This document shows, piece by piece, positions 56,559 to 64,000 of a stretch of 64,000 nucleotides of DNA (positions are counted from its first letter, which is position 1; every line of letters begins with the position of its first letter). Below the pieces are notes generated by a model. The model saw only the letters and a list, made by a program, of their open reading frames with translations, was not told the origin of the DNA and did not search any database. The stretch lies in NCBI RefSeq assembly GCF_029961765.1, contig NZ_CP124681.1, positions 186,001 to 250,000 of the forward strand. Direction: 5' to 3'. A program made the translations under genes and the position numbers. This DNA comes from Nocardioides sp. QY071 (GTDB lineage: Bacteria; Actinomycetota; Actinomycetes; Propionibacteriales; Nocardioidaceae).

Positions 56559-56759
56559 ATGTCAGAGACCTGGGAAGGTGTTGTGGTCAAGAAGTCCCGC
56601 GGCCTGTACGACGGCGCGAACATGTACCGCCGCCTGAAGGTCCGCACCACCGGTGGATCGATCGTGAAGGCCCGGGTCGACCGCCGGCTCTGGGAGGCCG
56701 TCGCCGTCGGTGACGCCGTACGCCGGGCCGAGGACGGGTCGATCAGCCGACGGGACTGA
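56559..56759 (+). CDS. 66-residue beta-rich hypothetical protein
   Basis: MSETWEGVVVKKSRGLYDGA followed by NMYRRLKVRTTGG and LWEAVAVGDAVRR: alternating strands like a small SH3- or OB-like barrel. No family is assigned with certainty. TACGGT lies 6 nt before the ATG, fitting a leaderless transcript, and no ribosome-binding site is present. Its end overlaps the convergent MarR gene by 17 bp. Confidence 0.65.
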   Translation: MSETWEGVVVKKSRGLYDGANMYRRLKVRTTGGSIVKARVDRRLWEAVAVGDAVRRAEDGSISRRD

Positions 56760-57192
56760 CCGTCCCGACGAAGCGGACCAGGCCGGCGAGCTCGGGGACC
56801 TCGCCCGCCTCGTCCAGCGTGGTGCGCAGGACCTCGTCGTGCACGGGGCGCGCCTTCTTCAGCAGCGCCCGGCCGGCGGGCGTGAGCTCGGTGTAGATCC
56901 CGCGCCGGTCGTCGGCGCAGAGGATCCGCGTGAGCAGGCCGCGGTTCTCGAGGCGCGTCACCAGCCGGGTCGTGGCGGACGCGGACAACGCGGCCGCGCG
57001 GGCCAGCTGCTGCATCCGCATGTGCCAGCCGTCCTGGCGGCTCAGCGCGTCGAGCACGGTGAACTCGACGACCGAGAGGTCGTGGTCGCGCTGCAGCGCC
57101 TTCTCCAGGGCGGCCTCGATCAGCCCGTGCAGCGCGGCGAGCGTGCGCCAGCCCTGGGTGCGGATCTCGACGGCGTCGTCGGCGATGCCCAT
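56743..57192 (-). CDS. MarR family transcriptional regulator
   Basis: A 149-residue MarR protein. The recognition helix region is QQLARAAALSASATTRLVTR and the wing CADDRRGIYTELT. AGGAGG lies 6 nt before the ATG. It is divergent from an MFS exporter, with a strong operator-like array between the genes, so it most likely represses the exporter and itself until a ligand binds. Confidence 0.87.
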   Translation of the reverse strand: MGIADDAVEIRTQGWRTLAALHGLIEAALEKALQRDHDLSVVEFTVLDALSRQDGWHMRMQQLARAAALSASATTRLVTRLENRGLLTRILCADDRRGIYTELTPAGRALLKKARPVHDEVLRTTLDEAGEVPELAGLVRFVGTVSPVG

Positions 57193-57243
57193 GGTGTTCC
57201 TCCTGTCGACACCACCAGCATACCTGAGTTGCGCGGATAGTGC

Positions 57244-57289
57244 GCGTGTGCAACTATCAATACGACGCGTGTGCAACTAATGCACGCGC
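57244..57289. promoter_or_regulatory. MarR operator array between regulator and MFS exporter
   Basis: GCGTGTGCAACTA occurs twice (57244-57256 and 57267-57279), offset by 23 bp, about two helical turns. The second copy is also the left half of an inverted repeat GCGTGTGCA-ACTAA-TGCACGCGC with one mismatch. GATAGT/ACTATC flank the first copy. Confidence 0.65.
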
Positions 57290-57320
57290 CGACTATCGTC
57301 ACACGCACCCAGGAAGACAC

Positions 57321-58529
57321 ATGCCTGTCGCACTTCTCGCCCTCGCCATCGGCGGGTTCGGTATCGGCCTCACCGAGTTCGTGATCATGGGCCTGCTGCC
57401 CGAGGTCGCGGACGACTTCGCCGTCTCCGAGACCACCGCCGGCTACCTCATCTCCGGCTACGCCCTCAGCGTCGCCGTCGGCGCCATCGCGCTGACCCTC
57501 GCCCTCACCCGGGTGCCGCGCAAGACCGCCCTGCTCGGCCTGATGGTCCTGTTCATCCTCGGCAACCTGATCTCCGCCGTCGCTCCGTCGTACGGCGTGA
57601 TGATGACCGGCCGCGTCGTCGCGGCCCTGTGCCACGGCGCCTTCTTCGGCATCGGCTCGGTCGTGGCCGCCGGGCTCGTCGCCGCCGGCCGCAGGGCGAG
57701 CGCGATCGCGTTCATGTTCGGCGGGCTCACCCTCGCCAACGTCCTCGGCGTCCCGCTCGGCACCTTCCTCGGCCAGGCCGCCGGCTGGCGCTCCACCTTC
57801 TGGGCGATCACCGTCATCGGCGTCCTCGCGTTCATCGGCATCGCCGCCCTGGTCCCCGCCGCCCGCGGGACCGACGCCGCCCGGATGTCCGGTACGACGA
57901 GCGCCCGCACCGAGCTGGCCGCCTTCCGCAGCCCCCAGGTGTGGTTGTCGATCGCGGTCACCGTCCTCGGGTACGGCGGCATGTTCGGCGGCTTCACCTA
58001 CATCGCGTTCACCCTCACCGAGGTGACCGGCTTCGCCGCCGGCGCGGTGCCGTGGCTGCTCGTCCTGTTCGGCGTCGGCCTGTTCGTCGGCAACGTGGCG
58101 GGCGGCCGTGCCGCCGACCGCAACCTGGTCCGCACCCTGCTGGTCGTGCTCGCCGCGCTCACCGTCGTGCTCGCCGCCTTCGCGCTCACCGCCGGCAGCA
58201 AGCCGCTGACGATCGTCGCGCTGCTGCTCATGGGCGGCGTCGGGTTCGCCACCGTCCCCGGCCTGCAGATGCGCGTGATGCACTACGCCAGCAGCGCGCC
58301 CACCCTCGCCTCCGGCGCCAACATCGCCGCCTTCAACGTCGGCAACGCCCTCGGTGCCTGGCTCGGTGGGGTCACCCTCGCCGCCGGCCTCGGCTACACC
58401 TCGCCGCTGTGGGCCGGCGCCGCCATCACCGTGGTCGGCCTGGTCGTGCTCGCGGTCGCCGCGAAGGCGCCCGGCGGCGAGCTCCACCCGGCTGTCGCCG
58501 TACCGACCCCGGCTGCTGTCGCGGCTTGA
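57321..58529 (+). CDS. MFS drug/sugar efflux transporter (AraJ/Cmx-like)
   Basis: A 402-residue MFS protein with about 12 membrane helices. GIGLTEFVIMGLLPEVADDF in helix 1 and GRVVAALCHGAFFGIGSVVA in helix 4 are typical of the DHA1 group with AraJ, Cmx and similar exporters (chloramphenicol or arabinose-like substrates). AGGAAG precedes the ATG. It is divergent from the MarR gene. Downstream lies a broken aldo/keto reductase that was probably co-transcribed with it. Confidence 0.83.
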   Translation: MPVALLALAIGGFGIGLTEFVIMGLLPEVADDFAVSETTAGYLISGYALSVAVGAIALTLALTRVPRKTALLGLMVLFILGNLISAVAPSYGVMMTGRVVAALCHGAFFGIGSVVAAGLVAAGRRASAIAFMFGGLTLANVLGVPLGTFLGQAAGWRSTFWAITVIGVLAFIGIAALVPAARGTDAARMSGTTSARTELAAFRSPQVWLSIAVTVLGYGGMFGGFTYIAFTLTEVTGFAAGAVPWLLVLFGVGLFVGNVAGGRAADRNLVRTLLVVLAALTVVLAAFALTAGSKPLTIVALLLMGGVGFATVPGLQMRVMHYASSAPTLASGANIAAFNVGNALGAWLGGVTLAAGLGYTSPLWAGAAITVVGLVVLAVAAKAPGGELHPAVAVPTPAAVAA

Positions 58530-58553
58530 GATCCCCACACCCGAGGAGAGACC

Positions 58554-58745
58554 ATGTCCATCCCCACCATCACCCTCAACAACGGCGTCGTCATGCCCCA
58601 GGTCGGCTTCGGTTTCTTCCAGGTGCCGAACGACGAGACCGAGGCCGCCGTGAGCAGCGCCCTCGAGGCCGGGTACCGCAGCATCGACACCGCCTCGATC
58701 TACGGCAACGCGGACCCGCTCAAACCGTTCGATCGAACGGTTTGA
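58554..58745 (+). pseudogene. Truncated aldo/keto reductase
   Basis: The first 52 or so residues are a normal AKR N-terminus (MSIPTITLNNGVVMPQVGFG, DETEAAVSSALEAGYRSIDT, ASIYGN). The frame then enters a perfect 36-bp palindrome and stops after ADPLKPFDRTV. Full AKRs have about 275-300 residues, so the catalytic Tyr (in ASIYGN) is kept but the Lys, His and cofactor site are missing. No remainder is seen downstream, where a convergent symporter gene ends. It is best explained by a deletion at the palindrome. Confidence 0.8.
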
Positions 58746-58801
58746 GCGGGACCGGGCGCCGAAATGTCCCCCAATCCGTTCGATCGAACGGATTGGGGGA
58801 C
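58715..58801. repeat. Two perfect 36-bp palindromes in tandem
   Basis: Palindrome 1 (58715-58750) and palindrome 2 (58766-58801) are each perfect and share the 16-bp centre CCGTTCGATCGAACGG but differ outside it (CCGCTCAAA and CCCCCAAT arms). The spacer is ACCGGGCGCCGAAAT. They lie at the break of the AKR fragment and at the stop codon of the convergent symporter. They could form cruciforms or bind a dimeric protein. Confidence 0.8.
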
Positions 58802-60303
58802 TAGCGACCGAGCGACTCCGGTGTGTGCAGCCGGACGAGGAACCGGCGGGCGTGCGCCGGCTCCCGGTCGGCGGTCGCCAGCGAGACGCTCACCATCACG
58901 AGCACCGCGACCGGCACACTCCACGCGGCGGGCTGGGCCAGCAGGGCGCCGGTCCAGCCGCCGGGGGCGTAGCCGGCGAGGGTAGCGATCGCCGCGCCGC
59001 CGGCGCCGAGGCCGCCCGCCGCGAGTCCCGCGAGCGCCCCGGCGTCGGTCAGCCGCCGCCACCAGATGCCCAGCACCAGCAGCGGGCAGAAGGTCGATGC
59101 GGCCACCGCGAACGCCAGGCCCACCGACTGGGCGACGCCGACGTTGCGGACCAGGAGTGCCGCCAGCACGGGCACCACGACGGCCACCATCGCCGCGAGC
59201 CGGAACGCCGCGACGCCCCGCTGCTCGTTGACCATGCCACTGGTGACGTCCTGGGTGAGCACGCCGGACACGGCGATCGCCAGGCCCGAGGACGTCGACA
59301 GGAAGGCCGCGAACGCGCCCGCCGTGACCAGCCCGGTCAGCACGTCGCCGCCGACGCCGTCGAGCATCGCCCGCGGCAGCTCCAGCACGAGCACGTCCGA
59401 GCGGCCCTCGGCGACCAGCCCCTCGCCGTACACATGGCCCAGCCCGGCGTACACCGGGGGCAGGAGGTAGAACAGCCCCAGCAGCGCGAGCACGGCGACC
59501 GTCGTACGACGCGCGGCCCGGCCGTCGGGGTTCGTGTAGAACCGCACGACCACGTGGGGCAGGCCCATGGTGCCGAGGAACAGCCCGGCGATGAGGGAGT
59601 ACGTCGTGTAGAGGCCGACCCCACCGTCGCCCGCGACCGGGTTCGACCAGTCGCCGCCACCGCCACCGACCCCGGCGGGACGGCCGTCGCCCCACCAGAC
59701 CGCGACCAGCACGGCGGCGGGGACGAGGAGCGCGGTGAGCTTGAGCCAGTACTGGAAGGCCTGGACGAAGGTCACCGACCGCATCCCGCCCGACGTCACG
59801 TTGGCCAGCACGATCCCGGCCACGACGAGGGACCCGGCCCACTCGGGGGCGCCGATCGCCGAGCGCAGCGTGATGCCCGCACCCTCGAACTGGGGGATCA
59901 TGTAGAGCCAGCCGATGCCGACGACGAGCAGCGAGCAGGCCGCCCGCACGGTGCGCGATCCCAGCCGGGCCTCGGCGAAGTCGGGCAGCGTGTAGGCGCC
60001 GGATCGCCGCAGCGGCGCGGCGACCAGGACGAGCAGCACGAGGTAGCCGGCGGTCCAGCCGACGGGGTACCAGAGCATGTCGGCGCCGCCCACGAGCAGC
60101 AGCCCGGCGATGCCGAGGAAGGACGCGGCGGAGAGGTACTCGCCGCCGATCGCGCTCGCGTTCAGGCCGGGCCGCACGGTGCGGGAGGCGACGAAGAAGT
60201 CGCTGGTGGTGCGGGAGAAGCGCAGGCCCCAGGTGCCGATCGCCAGGGTCGCCAGGGTGACGAGCACGACCGCGACCAGCCCGGGTACGTCGGCGCGCTC
60301 CAT
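58801..60303 (-). CDS. Sodium:solute symporter family transporter (monocarboxylate type)
   Basis: A 500-residue SSS-family symporter with about 13 membrane helices. SDFFVASRTVRPGLNASAIG, GEYLSAASFLGIAGLLLVGG and GTMGLPHVVVRFYTNPDGRA resemble ActP but form a separate group. With the LytS/LytR-type pair upstream it may import acetate, pyruvate or a similar acid. The ATG overlaps the stop of the small membrane-protein gene. Its TAG stop touches the tandem palindromes. Confidence 0.83.
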   Translation of the reverse strand: MERADVPGLVAVVLVTLATLAIGTWGLRFSRTTSDFFVASRTVRPGLNASAIGGEYLSAASFLGIAGLLLVGGADMLWYPVGWTAGYLVLLVLVAAPLRRSGAYTLPDFAEARLGSRTVRAACSLLVVGIGWLYMIPQFEGAGITLRSAIGAPEWAGSLVVAGIVLANVTSGGMRSVTFVQAFQYWLKLTALLVPAAVLVAVWWGDGRPAGVGGGGGDWSNPVAGDGGVGLYTTYSLIAGLFLGTMGLPHVVVRFYTNPDGRAARRTTVAVLALLGLFYLLPPVYAGLGHVYGEGLVAEGRSDVLVLELPRAMLDGVGGDVLTGLVTAGAFAAFLSTSSGLAIAVSGVLTQDVTSGMVNEQRGVAAFRLAAMVAVVVPVLAALLVRNVGVAQSVGLAFAVAASTFCPLLVLGIWWRRLTDAGALAGLAAGGLGAGGAAIATLAGYAPGGWTGALLAQPAAWSVPVAVLVMVSVSLATADREPAHARRFLVRLHTPESLGR

Positions 60304-60686
60304 CAGGCGCCGTCCTCGTCCGGGTCCGGGTCGCTCACCAGGTCGGCGAAGACCCGCTCGTTGCGCTCCGCGCTGCGCACGTAGCGCCAGGCGAGCAGCA
60401 GCAGGAACGGGTGCACGAGCACGCCCAGCAGCAGCCAGGGCAGCGGGATCCCGAGCAGCTCGATGCCGGAGAGGGACGGCCACAGGTGGAACGCCAGCGG
60501 CAGTACGCCGAGGCTCACCCCGAGCAGCAGGAGCAGCCGCACGGCCAGGCCGACCTGGGCGCGCAGCAGGGAGCGGAGGTAGACGTCACCGAGCGCGGTC
60601 TGCTCGTGCACGTCCCCGAGCCGGCTCGCCGCCCGCCCGGACGGTGTGTGCCGCGGTGGGCCGGTGACCCGCACCCGCTCATTCAC
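60303..60686 (-). CDS. Small DUF485-like two-helix membrane protein, symporter partner
   Basis: A 127-residue protein with helices at about residues 48-68 (VRLLLLLGVSLGVLPLAFHL) and 75-98, and an acidic C-terminus (SDPDPDEDGA). Size, two-helix layout and overlap with the symporter start parallel the DUF485-actP pair at 27207-29233. The start GTG (MNERVRVTG) is tentative. Confidence 0.7.
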   Translation of the reverse strand: MNERVRVTGPPRHTPSGRAASRLGDVHEQTALGDVYLRSLLRAQVGLAVRLLLLLGVSLGVLPLAFHLWPSLSGIELLGIPLPWLLLGVLVHPFLLLLAWRYVRSAERNERVFADLVSDPDPDEDGA

Positions 60687-60700
60687 GGTGGCCGCTCATC

Positions 60701-61468
60701 TCAGCCTCCCGCGCGGGCCCGGCGGACCAGGACGTCGCGCAGTGCCCGGGTGTGGCGCCGGCTGACGGGGAGCTCGGTGCCGCCGTCCGCGCTGCCGACC
60801 ACGACGGACGTGCGGCCGGCTTCGCTGCGCACCTCGGTCACGTGCGCGAGCGCGACCAGCAGGGAGCGGTGGATCCGGTGGAACCCGGCCTCGGCCCAGT
60901 CCTCCTCGAGCGTCGTGAGCGGCACCCGGACCAGGTAGTTGTCGCCCGCTGCGGTGTGCAGCCGGGCGTAGTCGCCCTGCGCCTCCACGTGGGTGATGTC
61001 GCCGCGGTCCACGAACCGGGTGACGCCGCCCCGCTCGACCGCGATCTGGGCGTCCGTCGCCGCCGGGGCCGGGGAGGTGCCGCCGAGGACGCGTCGTACG
61101 GCTTCGGCCAGGCGCTCGGGCCGCACCGGCTTGAGGACGTAGTCGACGGCGTGCAGGTCGAAGGCGTCGACCGCGTGCTGCTCGTGGGCGGTCACGAACA
61201 CCACCGGCGGCGGCTGCTTGAACCGGCCGAGCACCTCCGCCAGCTCGAGCCCGGTCAGGCCGGGCATCTGGATGTCGAGGAAGACGCAGTCGACCTCGCG
61301 CTCGCGCAGGATCCGCAGCCCGTCGGTCGCGGACTGGCAGGCGATCACCTCGCCGACCCGGTCGTCGGCGTCGAGGAGGTAGGTCAGCTCGTCGAGCGCC
61401 GGGCGCTCGTCGTCGACGACGAGGACGCGCAGTCGCCTGAGCTGGTCGAGCTTGTCGAGACCCGTCAC
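60701..61468 (-). CDS. LytTR-family response regulator
   Basis: A 255-residue regulator. The receiver domain (about 12-125) has VVDDE, phospho-acceptor Asp65 (CVFLDIQMPG) and the Lys in YVLKPVRP. The LytTR DNA-binding domain (about 155-250) contains FVDRGDITHVEAQGDYARLH and HRIHRSLLVAL. The first 9 residues (MTGLDKLDQL) are encoded by a short palindromic repeat at 61441-61463. The start overlaps the kinase stop by 4 bp. It probably activates the symporter genes downstream. Confidence 0.88.
   Translation of the reverse strand: MTGLDKLDQLRRLRVLVVDDERPALDELTYLLDADDRVGEVIACQSATDGLRILREREVDCVFLDIQMPGLTGLELAEVLGRFKQPPPVVFVTAHEQHAVDAFDLHAVDYVLKPVRPERLAEAVRRVLGGTSPAPAATDAQIAVERGGVTRFVDRGDITHVEAQGDYARLHTAAGDNYLVRVPLTTLEEDWAEAGFHRIHRSLLVALAHVTEVRSEAGRTSVVVGSADGGTELPVSRRHTRALRDVLVRRARAGG
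61441..61463. repeat. Short palindromic repeat at the LytTR regulator start
   Basis: On the minus strand GGGTCTCGACAAGCTCGACC then AGC; ends GGTC/GACC. Same family as 51225-51248. It forms codons 2-9 of the regulator, immediately after the GTG. Confidence 0.6.
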
Positions 61469-62586
61469 GCCGTGACCCCCGGCGCGAACTTCGGCACCCG
61501 CACGATCACCTTGGTCCCGGCCCCCGGAGCGGTCTCCACGACCAGACCGTAGTCGTCGCCGAAGCTCGCGCGCAGCCTCGCGTCCACGTTGCCCAGGCCG
61601 ACCGAGTCGAGCTCGGTGTCGCCGGCGAGAGCCCGGCGTACCTTCTCCGGGTCCTCGCCGACCCCGTTGTCCTCGACCTCCAGCACCGCCTCGTGCCCGC
61701 GGTCGTGGGCCACGATCGACAGGTGCCCGGTCTGGTCGACGCTCTCGAGGCCGTGGCGCACGGCGTTCTCGACGAGGGGCTGGATGCAGAGGAACGGTAC
61801 GACGACCGGCAGCACCTCGGGCGCGATGTTGAGCGTCACCTGCAGCCGGTCGCCGAAGCGCGCCTGCTCGAGGAGGAGGTAGCGCTCGATGGAGCGCAGC
61901 TCCTCGGCCAGGGTCGTGTACTCGCCGTGGCGACGGAACGAGTAGCGCGTGAAGTCGGCGAACTCCAGCAACAGCTCGCGGGCCCGGTCGGGGTCGGTGC
62001 GCACGAAGCTCGCGATCGCGTTGAGCGAGTTGTAGACGAAGTGCGGGCTGATCTGGGCCCGCAGCGCGCGCACCTCGGCCTCGATCAGCCGGTTGCGGTG
62101 GGCGTCGAGCTCGGCCAGTTCGAGCTGGCCCGACACCCACTCGGCGACCTCCTCGGTCGCACGGACCAGGCCGGCCGTCGGAGTCGGCGCGAACGCCTGC
62201 ACGGTCCCGAGCACCCGGCCCTCCACCACCAGCGGGCTCACCACGCCGGTGCGGACCGGGCAGCCGCCGACCGAGCAGCCGAGCTGGTCGCGATCGACCG
62301 TGCGGGTGCTTCCCTTCTCGATCGCCAGCAGGCCCACGACCGCCGCCTGGTCGAGGTGGTGGTCGCCCACCCCGTCCCACGCGAGGACGGCCTCCGTGTC
62401 GGAGATCGCCAGGGCCGGCGTACCGAGCAGCGCCCGCAGGTGCCGGATCGCCCGCTCCGCACTGGCCGTCGTCAGGCCCTCGCGCAGCGCGGGCGAGGCC
62501 AGGGAGGCCTGGTGCAGCGCCCGGAACGCCGCCCGGTCGGCATCGCTGCCGAGATGGTCGCGCCGCCAGAATCGTCCGCCCCTCAC
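61465..62586 (-). CDS. LytS-like cytosolic sensor histidine kinase with GAF domain
   Basis: A 373-residue kinase without membrane segments. A GAF-like sensor (about 20-155) includes a Cys pair (LGCSVGGCPVRTG). The His_kinase domain has phospho-acceptor His182 in QISPHFVYNSLNAI, and the ATPase domain has VENAVRHGL and DNGVGEDP. LytS/YpdA-type kinases commonly sense carboxylates or cell state. GTG at 62586 gives MRGGRFWRRDHLG. It is the first gene of a four-gene unit: kinase, LytTR regulator, small membrane protein, symporter. Confidence 0.86.
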   Translation of the reverse strand: MRGGRFWRRDHLGSDADRAAFRALHQASLASPALREGLTTASAERAIRHLRALLGTPALAISDTEAVLAWDGVGDHHLDQAAVVGLLAIEKGSTRTVDRDQLGCSVGGCPVRTGVVSPLVVEGRVLGTVQAFAPTPTAGLVRATEEVAEWVSGQLELAELDAHRNRLIEAEVRALRAQISPHFVYNSLNAIASFVRTDPDRARELLLEFADFTRYSFRRHGEYTTLAEELRSIERYLLLEQARFGDRLQVTLNIAPEVLPVVVPFLCIQPLVENAVRHGLESVDQTGHLSIVAHDRGHEAVLEVEDNGVGEDPEKVRRALAGDTELDSVGLGNVDARLRASFGDDYGLVVETAPGAGTKVIVRVPKFAPGVTA

Positions 62587-62615
62587 GCGACCATCGTGCC
62601 GCACGGGCGCGTTGG

Positions 62616-63533
62616 TCAGCGGAAGTCGATGAGCAGCATGCCCGAGTCGTCGTCGGCCGGCGGCTCGACGGCCGGGGCCAGGGCGACCGGGACGGTGTCC
62701 TCGCCGACGAGCTCCTCCGGTGCAGCCTCGACGGCAGGCTCCGCGGCCGGCGTACCGCTGGCAGGGGTGGGCTCCTGCCGGATCGTCTTGGGCTGGATCC
62801 CGACCACCGCGCGGAAGCACTCGGTGACCCAGGGCAGCTGCATGCCGTCCATGCCACGGCCGAAGTCGTCGTAGAACGCCAGCACCTCGCCGACCTTCGC
62901 GTCCTGGCCGGCGCGGTCGAGGGCGGCGATGTCCGGCAGCGAGCGCGCGAGGTCCTGCACCGACGAGCGGTCGATGACCTGCCAGTGCTTGACGGCCGTC
63001 TCGTCGGCCGGCCCGAAGTACGGCGACGAGTCGATCGCCTCGCCCACCCCCGCGCCGGTCGCGTGGTGCCCGATCAGGTTGCCGAGCCGCTTGACCCACG
63101 GGATCCGCTCGTCGCGGACATTGCGCACGACCGCGAACGTGCCGCCGCGCTTGAGCACGCGCGCGATCTCCGGCAGCGCCTTGTCGGTGTCGAACCAGGC
63201 GTCGGCGTCCGCCGCGATCACCAGGTCGTACGTCGCGTCCGCCGCCGGGATGTCCTCGGCCGAGGTCTGCGAGACCCGCAGCTCGGGCAGCCGGGTCCCG
63301 AGCCGGTCGAGCATCCGCGGGTCCGGGTCGGTCGCGTGCACGTCGTGGCCGAGCGCGACGAGGTGCTCGGTGAGCTTCCCCGTCCCGGCACCCAGCTCCA
63401 GCACCGACAGCGGCTGCTCGCCGGCCAGCCACGCCACCGCCGCGCGCGGGTAGCCGGGGCGGCCGCGGTCGTAGGCCTCGGCCACACTGCCGAAGCAGAG
63501 GCCCGGTGCGTCGGGGGTGGAGTCGGTAGCCAT
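62616..63533 (-). CDS. Class I SAM-dependent methyltransferase
   Basis: A 305-residue protein with SAM motif I VLELGAGTGKLTEHL, motif II around DPDPRMLDRLG, and DLVIAADADAWF. The fold covers residues 15-240. The last 60 residues are a low-complexity Pro/Ala/Glu tail ending MLLIDFR, which is unusual for the family. The substrate is unknown. TAGGCT lies 7 nt before the ATG, suggesting a leaderless transcript. Confidence 0.82.
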   Translation of the reverse strand: MATDSTPDAPGLCFGSVAEAYDRGRPGYPRAAVAWLAGEQPLSVLELGAGTGKLTEHLVALGHDVHATDPDPRMLDRLGTRLPELRVSQTSAEDIPAADATYDLVIAADADAWFDTDKALPEIARVLKRGGTFAVVRNVRDERIPWVKRLGNLIGHHATGAGVGEAIDSSPYFGPADETAVKHWQVIDRSSVQDLARSLPDIAALDRAGQDAKVGEVLAFYDDFGRGMDGMQLPWVTECFRAVVGIQPKTIRQEPTPASGTPAAEPAVEAAPEELVGEDTVPVALAPAVEPPADDDSGMLLIDFR

Positions 63534-63709
63534 CGGGGCGAGCCTACGGCCGTCGGGGCTCCGCATGGCGGAGGCACGCTGCTGCTCGCCCTGGTGGCGG
63601 ACAGCGCGTGGCGAAGCAGTCGCCGAGGTCGAGCTCGGCCCTGGGAAGACGTCGATGAGCCGGTCGAGGTCATTCGTCGCTCGGCGGCAGCCGCTCTTAG
63701 GCTGCCCCG

Positions 63710-64000
63710 GTGACCACCGACCCCCACGCCTGGCTGATCTCCCTCGAAGGCGTCCCGTCCGGCTTCGCCGGCGCCCGCGACGGCATCGACGTCGTGCTGC
63801 GTGACCGCGGCCTGCGCCGGACCAGCCCCGAGCTGACCGCAGAGTCGCTGCTGCGCGGCGCGCACGCCAGTGCCGTCCTCGAGGGCTCGGGCTCGACGCT
63901 GGCCGAGGTGCGCGCCGGTGCGGGCGACGAGATCGCCGCGGACGCCGTACGCCTGGCCACCGAGCTGCTCTCCCTCGTCCCCGTCCTGCGTCGCCAGCCG
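63710..64000 (+). CDS. Partial hypothetical protein, Fic-N-like start
   Basis: The first 97 residues run off the window edge. LRRTSPELTAESLLRGAHAS AVLEGS recalls the N-terminal helical region of Fic-domain AMP-transferases, but no Fic motif is within view. TAGGCT lies 6 nt before the GTG, as for other leaderless starts here. It is divergent from the methyltransferase gene (176 bp between starts). Confidence 0.55.
   Translation, partial: MTTDPHAWLISLEGVPSGFAGARDGIDVVLRDRGLRRTSPELTAESLLRGAHASAVLEGSGSTLAEVRAGAGDEIAADAVRLATELLSLVPVLRRQP

Noticed and set aside
57234-57256. GATAGT...ACTATC inverted repeat as a separate element
   Set aside because: It overlaps the direct-repeat array and is better read as part of the MarR operator region.

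Overview
The window is high-GC actinobacterial DNA. GTG starts are frequent, stop/start overlaps (ATGA, GTGA) are common, and several start codons sit 6-7 nt downstream of a TANNNT box, as in leaderless transcripts. MprAB-type two-component genes, a DUF3558-type lipoprotein, a DinB/maleylpyruvate isomerase-fold protein and an IdeR-type iron box point to Nocardioides or a close relative in the Nocardioidaceae. That assignment is inferred from gene content only. No rRNA, tRNA, CRISPR array, transposase or prophage was seen. Genes are dense and no gap exceeds 300 bases.

Layout: 1-5000 holds a TetR/amine-oxidase divergent pair, an MFS exporter and a MarR gene. 5200-10420 is the most unusual block: an ECF-like sigma factor, a coupled protein of unknown function, a cytosolic subtilisin-like protease and, divergently, a TPR-CHAT (caspase-like) protein, all with intact catalytic residues. 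10440-16550 carries a secreted lipase, a PhzE-like chorismate enzyme, a transglutaminase-like protein, a 29-residue membrane peptide with its own terminator, and pabA/pabB. 16560-24970 is housekeeping: mprAB with a lipoprotein, fructosamine kinase family protein, nhaA and regulators. 25000-29230 is acetate metabolism (acs, actP, DUF485). 29500-39580 has phoX and an iron-boxed desferrioxamine-type siderophore operon (desA, desB, a fused desC-desD, an acylase and a second acyltransferase).

40230-54650 is nitrate assimilation: narK, gdhA, assimilatory nitrate reductase, its probable electron-transfer subunit, a NirB-NirD fusion, a HemD-winged-helix regulator (NnaR type) and a sirohydrochlorin chelatase. 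Three promoters of this set share a direct-repeat array with fixed spacing. Two glycosyltransferase genes are interleaved. 54650-64000 holds a DUF3352-type protein, a MarR/MFS pair, a truncated aldo/keto reductase, a symporter operon with a LytS/LytR-type sensor pair, a methyltransferase and a partial gene.

The other notable feature is the density of palindromic repeats. Elements of 57-63 bp lie at several gene ends (2108, 6278, 30987, 42445). A pair of perfect 36-bp palindromes lies at 58715-58801 and a 107-bp nested palindrome at 31663. Related elements are read in frame inside protein genes (desB, desC-desD, acylase, nirBD, the LytTR regulator), and one marks the desC-desD fusion point.
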